From Byssothecium circinans (lineage: Eukaryota > Ascomycota > Dothideomycetes > Pleosporales > Massarinaceae), in NCBI GenBank assembly GCA_010015675.1, contig ML977022.1, positions 209,703 to 273,702 of the forward strand: 64,000 bases of DNA, written 5' to 3'. The notes beneath the pieces were generated by a model. The model was given only the letters and a program-made list of their open reading frames with translations, searched no databases and was not told the origin of the DNA. The translations under genes and the position numbers were made by a program. Positions 56,055 through 64,000 of the stretch are shown here, piece by piece (positions within the stretch are counted from its first letter, which is position 1; each line of letters opens with the position of its first letter).

Positions 56055-57540
56055 CTAAAGGAAGTAATCAGCAACCGGTTTCTTCGCCGGCATCCCCCTA
56101 GAATCCTGTGGCGCCGCTTCAAAGACTCGATACCTCCTCCCAGGCCCATCTCTCGGCCTCCCCATACCCTCGCCCAGTACCGAGCTCAGCCGTCGATTCT
56201 CGCCACCTCCGCTGATGGCGTTGCCGTTAGGGCCGACGTTGGACCCGAGAACCCATCCGCGTCCGCCACCTCCTCTTTCACCATTACTTCTTCGCACGAA
56301 GCCGGCATTTGACCCGTCTTCGCCCAGTTCAAGGATAGCGGCAACATTTCCGCAGCGGTAGCAGTAGTTTGGTGCCGACCAGACAGTTACGATTGTCGAT
56401 TCAAACATTTCCTTGAAGCCTTCCATGACGAGTTGATGTGCGCGTGCGATCAGGCTGAGGTCGTTTTTGTGGTTGAAGCACTTGACAATGTCAGCGCCAA
56501 AGAGGAAACCTGCACCACGTGGTGAGAGACCCCAGCCGTCGATTTCGTCCGGGTCTGACCAGAGGAGATCGCACATTGCGCCTTCGTGGGGGACTTCTTG
56601 TTTGCGATCTAGCAACCGGATCTTATCGATCGTGTCGATAAGAGGGGAAAGGCCGCCGTGTACGCAGAGGACGGCGCCTGTGTCGTTCTTTAGGGAGCCG
56701 TTGGCCGAGGATGTGGCGCCTGTGCCTGCGGGGCCGGTGTTGGAGGGTGTAGGTGCAATGGGGGAGGAGGACGCCTGGTTCGAATTTGCTTGCGAGGCGG
56801 CGCTGGATTGTGAATCTGAATTGCGGGCGTAGCGATACATAATCTCCCCGTGTGCATTGAGGGTTTCTATTTCGATGTCGCAGTCGGCGTCGGGAATGTC
56901 CACACTCTGGGTGTTCTCTGCGATGGGACCGTCGGTGGGTGTGAGAGAGGTTGCAGCGCCGGAGACGAGAGCACCCAGTGCGAGGTAGTCAAAGACTTCG
57001 CAGCAGTACCGCCATACGTTTACACTGCCGTACTTGCGCAGACACTCGTCATAGAAGCCGTATACCGTTGTGATCTGCCGCGATTCGTGATTGCCCCGGA
57101 TCAATGTTATTCGGTCGGGATATCGCACTTTGAGGCAGAGGAGGAGGAGGAATGATTCGAGTGAGTAGAAGCCGCGGTCTACAAAGTCGCCCATGAATAG
57201 ATAGTTGGTGTCTGGCACATCGCCACCTACACGGAACAGCTCCATGAGATCATGGAACTGGCCGTGTATGTCACCGCATATCTGTTCATCTGTTATCAGC
57301 TTGAGCTGGATCGTGTGTCTCCCCGTTGCAACGTACCGTCACCGGGGCATCCACGCGCACCACATTTGCCTCCTCGATCAGCAGCTCGCGCGCCTTGTAA
57401 CATAGCTCTCGAACCTGATTCTCGGGTATGGGACGACATGCGCGGAGTTGTGTGATAGCTCTGGGAATGGTTCAGCTTGCGTCTAATGTGATAGAGAGCA
57501 TGGCGCATTACCGGTCGAGGTCGCTGCCGCCGACGCTCAT
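56055..57540 (-). CDS. ppg1: Ser/Thr protein phosphatase Ppg1-type (PP2A-like catalytic subunit), 459 aa
   Basis: Three exons on the minus strand: 57540-57512, 57460-57337 and 57281-56055, with introns of 51 and 55 nt. Metal-site motifs of the PPP family: [37 protein letters not shown], later [19 protein letters not shown] (here [11 protein letters not shown]) and [15 protein letters not shown]. The end is DYFL, as in PP2A-type tails. Between LALGALVSG and GAVLCVHGG, where most PPPs have a few residues, there is a low-complexity insert of about 90 residues (Ser/Ala/Asn/Pro-rich). Yeast Ppg1 acts in glycogen storage and in the Far complex, which restrains mitophagy; the same roles are inferred here. 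Confidence 0.9.
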
Positions 57541-58120
57541 GGTTGCAGCTGTGCTGTAAGCCCACGGAGGGCTGAGAAGTACTCTAGCCGCTGTTCAGAG
57601 GATCTCGGGTGCGCAATCGGTGCGTAGCTATACAATTCTGGGTTGCAAAACGGGGTGGCGGGGCGCAGGCAACGGAGACGGTGAGTGGCCGAGTCTCGTG
57701 GTACTTAACAGCGGAGGAATTCCCGAACTATTGCTTGAGCTGTAGGAATTGTAATACGGAAACAGACGTCAGGTCGGATGTAACAGGGCGACAGATGGCG
57801 ATACTAGATAGCAAAACTGGTGTTGAGCTGAGCGGACGCAGTGCACACTGCAATCAAGCGCTGCCGATCGCTGCAGGGATTCCCCCTAGCGCCTTCCGCG
57901 TGGCTTTTCCGGAACAGCCCCAGATTCCGCACCACCACCTCCACTGTCCAGCACGACCCCCGCCTGCACCGCGCTTCTACACGGCATCCGCATACTCGGT
58001 CCACATCAATTGCGTTGGTTCTCCTTTCCAAAGTCTCCAAACAGCAATTGACCCCTCCAGACCCAGGGATGCCTCCACCGTACCTCTCATAGCTCGAACC
58101 ACAACCCACTACTACCCATC
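57541..58120. other. Divergent intergenic region, no gene seen
   Basis: Promoters of PPG1 and the small gene at 58121. Nothing recognisable. Confidence 0.4.
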
Positions 58121-58549
58121 ATGCCGCCGCACCTCCACCCGCGGTCGCGCATGACCATGTCGCTCTTTACCAGCACACTCATGGTCTCCTTCGTCGTCGT
58201 CGCGGCACCACATCTCCTTCCCTGCCCTGTCGATCCACGCACACTCGCCGACTCAGCAGACCCAGACGCGTTATCAGGGGAACCAAGGAAAAGGCGGCGG
58301 CGGAGGATTTCGAGAGAAGAGACGTGTAATGATGTCATGAGCGAGGAGAGAAGGAAGGTTAAGGAGGTGGATGAGTGGGCGACGCCGAAGAGGGAGAGAG
58401 AGTGTCCGGTGCCGAAGCCAGGTGGGTTGATCGGGCAGGTCTTGGGATTGAAGAAGGAGAGTGATGGAAGGGAGGAGGAGGATTCTGTTACGAGACAAGT
58501 GGTAAGGGTGCGGAGAAATAGGAAGTCACACAACGAGGGTAAAGAGTAG
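58121..58549 (+). CDS. Small hypothetical protein with one membrane segment, 142 aa
   Basis: The ATG at 58121 starts MPPHLHPRSRMTMSL, a pattern I associate with small conserved fungal proteins. One hydrophobic stretch (LFTSTLMVSFVVVAAPHLLP) follows, then PCPVDPRTLADS, an Arg-rich run (RKRRRRRISREE) and a charged tail with CPVPKPGGLIGQVLGL. The N-terminal anchor with a basic soluble part could suit a mitochondrial or ER membrane protein, which is inference. No intron needed. Confidence 0.6.
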   Translation: MPPHLHPRSRMTMSLFTSTLMVSFVVVAAPHLLPCPVDPRTLADSADPDALSGEPRKRRRRRISREETCNDVMSEERRKVKEVDEWATPKRERECPVPKPGGLIGQVLGLKKESDGREEEDSVTRQVVRVRRNRKSHNEGKE

Positions 58550-58705
58550 ATGTGGAGGTACAAAGCGTGTATCATATGTACAGCAGGAACGGACGATGCT
58601 AGAATGTACCGAGTACCGAACTGTCGACAACACACCTATTGCTATTCTACATGGGTATGTGCTGGCACTACTAATAACCTCAAGGAATTCCCTTCAACCC
58701 ACCGG

Positions 58706-59814
58706 CTATGCCAGCTCTGGCGCGGGAGCCGGAATCTCGTGTCTACTACTATGCATCCCAGAGTTATCCATCTCATAAATGCTAGCTCCAGATTTCTCAA
58801 AGGATTCCACACTCTGGTCCGCCTCATGTGCCGACTTTGGCTCGACAACGGAACGTTTCCTCCTGACAGCAAAGAACAGTGCCAATGCCAAAGCAGCTAC
58901 AACAATAAAAGCGCCCACGCCGATGCCTGCTTTAGCTCCCGTAGACAACCCGCTCGATCCGTTCTTTTGCGATGCGCTATCCGATATCGTCGCACCTGTG
59001 GGGCTCGAGATAGGAGTCATGTGTGACGTCTGCGCGCTGCTCGTCGCCAGAGGGGACGAGGTCGTGGTCAAGGCAGCAGCGAGCATGTCCATATCCTTAG
59101 CCTGCCACCATATCGGGACGGCATCCCCTTTAACCATGGAACTCTGCCTTTGCGTAAGGGTCCACACGGGAGCTCCATTGGGGTCGGGGCTATTGCCGGT
59201 CGGCACGATATATCGAACGACTTGATTCTGTGTAATCATCGAGCCACATACATGGCCCATGGTCTGGTAGCCGTACCCTCTGTGCAATCATCAGCACATC
59301 CACCACGGTGGGTCGTATTCAAAACGGGGCAAGGCAACGTACGGCGGACAACATAACGCTACTGTGGTCCCGGATCCGATCGATATCCATTGTGTTGAGT
59401 AAGCCCCTGGTGATGACGTGGTGAAGAAAGTGGCTATTGTCCATGGCTGAGGACATATTGCGGGACTGTCTGTTGTATTTGGTCTTTCAGCATTTGATTC
59501 CACTCATGCATCCTCTTCCTCATCGTCTTCTATGGCACTTTCTCATCTCGATGAGACTTACAATAATACATATTAAACCAGGGTATCGCATTTTTGTTTT
59601 GAGGCGGATAACATGCAGCATCGTAATACGACGCATGATAATGCCCAAAATACAGCATTGAGGACTGCGTGTTCGTAGTGAGCGTCTCAAGACATGAGAC
59701 TGGAGGAGAGAAGATAGAAGTAATTGGCCCGCGATTGTAGGAAGCAATGGAAGACGGGTCGGTGATGTAGGTGGTAATCGGTGTAGTTGTTGTCGGTGCA
59801 GCCGGTGTAGCCAT
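58706..59814 (-). CDS. Single-pass cell-surface protein, Ser/Thr-rich, 317 aa
   Basis: Three exons on the minus strand: 59814-59562, 59469-59343 and 59279-58706, with introns of 92 and 63 nt; all joins keep the frame (NMYYYSPAICPQPW and CCPPGYGYQTMGHVC). The N-terminal half has paired Cys and aromatic residues (SCLETL, DAACYPP, CPQPW, CCPPG, HVCGS). A Ser/Thr-rich stalk follows, then one membrane segment (GAKAGIGVGAFIVVAALALALFFAV) with a basic stop-transfer RRKR and a short acidic cytosolic tail. This layout is common in fungal wall-stress or surface proteins. No N-terminal signal peptide is evident, so the first exon may be incomplete. Confidence 0.75.
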
Positions 59815-61062
59815 GGTTCAAAAGGTCAACAGAGACATTCAACAAGAGAAATGTGGGAGAAAGTCTCGTTATCAAGACGACATCTATGGGATGCTTAAAT
59901 TGGGCATGCAAGGCTGAGGAAGACGAACGCGTGCTGTCACGCGTAGGTGCGCACCTACTTTCAGTCGAAACGAAATGCAAAAGATCAACTGCTGGTACTA
60001 GCGACTCTGTGGCGTACCGTACCGTACCGTGACATCGGGGACCGTAGACATCTGGGGCGAGTTATCGCACAAAGCGGAGGTTTACTCAGCATAGAGGCAA
60101 CTTGAGTAATTACCGCTCTCGTACTCTGAGACGAGGGTTTGACGAAATCATCGAAAGGGTATATATGGAAAGTGTTTTCTTCTTTTGGACCGCACGGTAG
60201 AGGGGATAGGAGAAGTGGAGCGATATGGTACCATCGCCTTGGGGAATAGAACAGCTAGGCCGCATGGGATTATCCGCCCCCACCTGTGCCCGAGTCGAAA
60301 CTCAAAAAGCAGAATGTGTACGTATAGAAACGCGTCGTGAACATTCGCAGCGCTTCCTACTCTCCACACCCGTTGCTCAGTCTGATGGTTCGGGGGGAAT
60401 GGGCATGCAGGGCGACACAAGGCTGTCATATATCATATAGGGCCGACAGCCTCATGTATACCTTCGCGCTTAAGAAGGAGTGGAGGACGACTCTTGGCTC
60501 GATGCATGCTCGGTTAAATGCGCCCGTAGGGAGGCGTACATTGCTGCATTAGAAGTCCGAGCAACCTCCGAGGATGGTACGTAGAGGTTACACAGGAAGG
60601 CCGTATGATCTTCTTTCAGGTCGAGCGTTTGCGTGCATGCACCCTTCAATATGAACGAGCAACTTATCTCGGATGTTTTGGCTAATTCGGTAGCTGCACT
60701 TTTGTTACATGAGTGGATCGTTATGGTGCTTTGTGCCTTGCATCTTGGGATATGTAGTCTATTCTTTCTAATATCAAATTGAATCAGCACAAGGTTTGCT
60801 ACCCGAAAACGTATAATTTAATCAGAGGCAGTTGCCCAGAGATTCTAGTTGCCGTGCTAACAAAAGAGACTTGCTGATGCCTCAAACCAGCACTATTTTC
60901 GCCGACGTTGTCGCTACGCTGTGACGAAGACCCGGACACTCTCCTCAAAGATCACAACTCCAGGCCCCAACGTAACCCGCTACACTCGGCTTAATAAACG
61001 GCGCACCAAGAAAGTTGTATAGAGCAATGGCTGAGGATCGAAAGCTAATCGAAGAAGCGGTG
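59815..61062. other. 1.2-kb spacer, no gene seen
   Basis: A short tandem run of GTACC/TACCG lies at about 60015-60030. Other frames have no recognisable content. Confidence 0.4.
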
Positions 61063-61906
61063 CTACATTTCCCAACCGTCCATCTCGAGCTCGATTTCAG
61101 AAACGACTTTGCATTCCTGGTCGGCGGTTAGCAATGGCTCAGTAGCGGAGATGGAAACTGCTTTCCCAAACTTTGTAGGGGAAAAATTATGCGGACAAGT
61201 GACAGAAGCTTAAGGAAGGTATGGTGCTTACAACGTGGACGTTCACTCCACGGCCTGCAAATTTCTTCTGCAACCAAGCACGCATGCCCCAGCAACTATC
61301 AGTTCCAGTTGGGATATTCCAGATGGGCTCGTCGATAAGGAAAAGCGTGACCGTCTCCAGCTTCTTCAAAGACAGCAGCTCCCGGAAGGCGTAGTTCTCA
61401 GCGAAAGCTTTTCGGTTGAACTCCTGCATTGCCCTGGTATTCCTCTGACTCGTTTCGTCTTGAAAAAACTCCCTGACATGGAAAGACAACCACACGCTTC
61501 TTAAGTTAATACATTCCCGGAGCAGGTTGGCACCGGCAGAAAGCGGCGGAAACGCGTGCGAGGTGTTGAATTGGAGCGAATGTATATACGGATACATATT
61601 TGTCGCCTGTAAGAAGAAGTTGAGATTGTATGCTGCGTACGACTTGTTGATGACGAGATCGGCATGTCGCAGCATCATAGGCAGCGATTCCACATAGAAT
61701 TTGTCGTTGACGAGACACATGGGGGGAAGCCAGGTACACTGTCGCCCTTGGAGGATGTCGCTGGCATCAATACGCCCGCTGGGGTTGTGCTGCTTGATGT
61801 GCGATAGCGCTGCGTAGGCGAAGATTTCTTGGCGCAGCTCCAGAGGAAGGCAGAGAAGTGTGTTGCCGGCTACAACACCGTCGGCGTGGGTATTGATGAA
61901 GCTCAT
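61063..61906 (-). CDS. Fungal hypothetical protein, F-box/2EXR-like N-terminus, 260 aa
   Basis: Exons 61906-61232 and 61170-61063. The 61-nt intron (GTAAGC/CAAAG) joins GVNVHV to FGKAVSISATEPLL. The N-terminal NTLLCLPLELRQEIFAYAA resembles the LP.E.R..I..Y start common to fungal F-box-like and 2EXR proteins. MCLVNDKFYVESLPMMLRHAD and later ECINLRSVWLSFHVREFF are also typical of this large family. No enzyme motif. The start ATG is followed by an uninterrupted frame. Function unknown; a role in protein recognition is a guess. Confidence 0.7.
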
Positions 61907-62582
61907 GTTAGATCAGTTGATCGTATAGTGGGTTCAGCTTCGTAGTTGAGGGTGGTAGATGTTTTGGTCGTGGGTACGATGGTCAAGGTGAGTCCGTGCA
62001 CGTGCAGAGAACTGGAAATGCGCTAAAACGTCAGCGCCGGCTGCTATAATTGGTTGACAAGAATTTTGACCGCTGCCTTCGTACTTCCATAAATGTGTAT
62101 ACTTATCATGTGCGTATGTACATGTGTACTATGAAGCTCTTACCTCTGTTTGATCGTCCATCTCCCGCAGTAGCTTTCGAACTGTGTGTATGTGGTGCCG
62201 AGGCTTTAGTATGGGTATTACGTTTACAGGGGTGTATAGTGGAACAGCTTATTGTACAACTTCTGTGCAGAGACGAGTCCACCGTATTCATCATACCCTT
62301 TGATTCGCGGTTGTGTTTACCTGATCTTCTTCTCTTTCATCGACTTAAATCAGCTAGTTCGCCTCAGTATTTGCTTTTCTTCTCGCCAACTCATTGTTTC
62401 AAACTGCATGTGAACATAAACTAACGGTGACGTCACCATCGTCACTTTAACAAACGACACGCGTCCCGGGCTTGCTTTCTTCATATCAGCAGCGATTGAA
62501 ATTCTATCATAACTCTCCGAGACTATACTCAACGCTATGGCCTTCTGACGACTCCACATCTCTCCCAACAAACGATCCCATC
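61907..62582. other. Divergent intergenic region, no gene seen
   Basis: Contains the promoters of the 61906 (minus) and 62583 (plus) genes. A 124-codon frame at 62050-62424 has no protein-like features. Confidence 0.4.
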
Positions 62583-64000
62583 ATGCCAGATACTCTAGAC
62601 CCGCTTCAGAATCCCCACGAGGTGAAGGAGCACTTCCTGCAATATCTGCGAAATGAAGTCATCCAACTCAACTTCTACCGTTCTCACATGCTGTATTTCG
62701 TCGTCTGCATTGCTATTTCCTCGGTCATTGTCTACGGGGACGGAATTGCAGAAGGAAAAGGGTCACAGAGTCATGCTCGGCTTAGCTACATTGACGCTTT
62801 GTTTCTCTGCTGCAGTGCGATGACGACCACAGGTAGAGCCTTTCTTCTTTCACTGGAGCTCAACTGATACATGCAGGCTTAAATCCGGTAAATCTAGGCT
62901 CATTAACCCATTTCCAACAAGCTGTACTCTGCGTACTACTTATCATTGGCAACATCATCTTTGTGTCGACATTCATCGTCCTGATCCGCAGGTACTACTT
63001 TCGAAAGAAGTTAGCAGATATCATCCAGGGTTCCAAGGCTGCGCGCATAGCTGTTGAAGACCTCGAACAGCACGATTCCAGTCATGATGAAAGCACCCGT
63101 GGTCTACGGCAAAGAAGAGGCGGAAACCCCACGGAAGTGCGCGATGTTAAGAAGAAACAAAAAGATAAGAAGGCTGACTTGCATTCACTAAAGAGGAGGT
63201 ACTATCATCGGTCAGGCTACGGTTTCTTCCCAGCACCATGGGAGACAGATGTCGCTCATAATTTTTTCTTTCGACTCTTTTCACGCTTTTCCAATTCGCT
63301 AAAACCGGAACACCACCACTATCTATCTTTCCAGCCGAAACTAGACCCACGTGGACGTATGCAAGGTCTCACTGAACATCAACGGCTTGAACTCGGTGGA
63401 GTCGAGTACCGGGCCCTGGAAGTCCTGCTCTACATCTTAGTTGGCTATCAACTCCTCTGGCTCATGTTCGGAGTAGCTTTTCTCGTCCCGTATTCGTACC
63501 GCCCGTCCGTGGCAAATGTGTTGCATACCTCACAACCTGGCAATCTGAATCCTGGTTGGTGGGCTTTCTATTCTGTGGTCACTGAGTTCGCGAACGGAGG
63601 ACTAAACCTACTCAACGCAAATTTCATTCCCCTTCAGTCCTTCTATTACATCCTTATTGTTTGCGGCGCTCTTTCCTTGGCCGGCCAAACGCAGTTCCCG
63701 ATCTTTCTACGCCTGATCATTTGGACGATGGAAAAGGCTTGTCCGTCACAATCTCGGTTGAGGCATACACTCGGATTCCTCCTACATCATCCACGTCGCT
63801 GTTTCATCTACCTCTTCCCGAGTAAAGAGACGTGGTATCTGCTAGCGATACAGATGGCCATAGATCTGACAGCTTGGATTCTATTCGAGATTTTAAACAT
63901 CGGCATGCCGGATGTTGAGGCTATACCACCTGGCTCTAGAACTATAAACGGCCTCTTTCAAGCTACTGGTCTGCGCACCAGCGGCGCATATATTATCGCA
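62583..64000 (+). CDS. TRK-type potassium transporter, 5' part (cut by window edge)
   Basis: Exon 1 is 62583-62832, a 44-nt intron (GTAGAG/TGCAG) follows, and exon 2 runs from 62877 to beyond the window. The start ATG (MPDTLDPLQNPHEVKEH) is followed by the first membrane segments (MLYFVVCIAISSVIVYG) and the first pore loop (SAMTTTGLNPVN). A long charged cytosolic loop follows (about 63000-63400; KKKQKDKKADL), as in fungal Trk1/Trk2. Then VLLYILVGYQLLWLMFG and the second pore loop (EFANGGLNLLNANF). The window ends at TSGAYIIA, in the third pore region. The family takes up K+ across the plasma membrane. Confidence 0.92.

Noticed and set aside
1..64000. CRISPR arrays, bacterial operons or riboswitches
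   Set aside because: The sequence is eukaryotic with spliceosomal introns, and no regularly spaced repeats were seen.

Overview
The window is nuclear DNA of a filamentous ascomycete (Pezizomycotina; a dothideomycete is my best guess, not proven). The signs are short GT-AG introns of 44-160 nt with CTGAC/CTAAC-like branch sites, fungal gene families (MYST acetyltransferase Esa1, Ppg1, Mdv1, external NADH dehydrogenase with an EF-hand, a Goodbye-type NLR), and transposons whose coding frames are broken almost entirely by TAG or TAA stops, the footprint of CpA-to-TpA mutation by RIP.

The left part, about 1-36.8 kb, is an accessory compartment. It holds a RIP-ruined pogo/Fot1 relic at the window edge (1 to about 1939), an unknown low-complexity protein gene, an F-box relic, a secreted modular protein with a candidate zinc-dependent deaminase domain (6787-8091), a frameshifted F-box-like gene, a hAT element with an 8-bp target duplication (10627-13678, containing a 330-bp assembly gap), and an F-box gene split by a complete pogo element (14441-16562). 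Next come a membrane-anchored monothiol glutaredoxin, two small Cys-rich proteins (one broken), a 164-residue orphan, a short-chain dehydrogenase, a damaged Goodbye-NACHT-TPR NLR, an aquaporin relic, and a 702-bp TA-flanked near-perfect palindrome (36072-36773).

The right part, about 37-64 kb, is dense conserved housekeeping sequence: external NADH dehydrogenase, Mdv1 (mitochondrial fission), chorismate mutase, ALG3, an eIF1A-domain protein, an unknown membrane protein, an MFS transporter, an aldo-keto reductase, a Rex4-like exonuclease, ESA1, PPG1, a small conserved protein, a single-pass cell-surface protein, a fungal hypothetical, and the 5' part of a TRK potassium transporter cut by the right edge. 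The MDV1/chorismate mutase and REX4/ESA1 pairs share divergent promoters of about 320 bp. ALG3 and the eIF1A-like gene converge with 15 bp between stops.

The genes do not form a pathway or biosynthetic cluster. The main stories are the contrast between the two compartments, the transposon inside an F-box frame, the palindromic element, and the secreted deaminase-like protein. Gene models were joined by eye from reading-frame continuity across splice signals. All function calls are from recognised motifs, not from searches.
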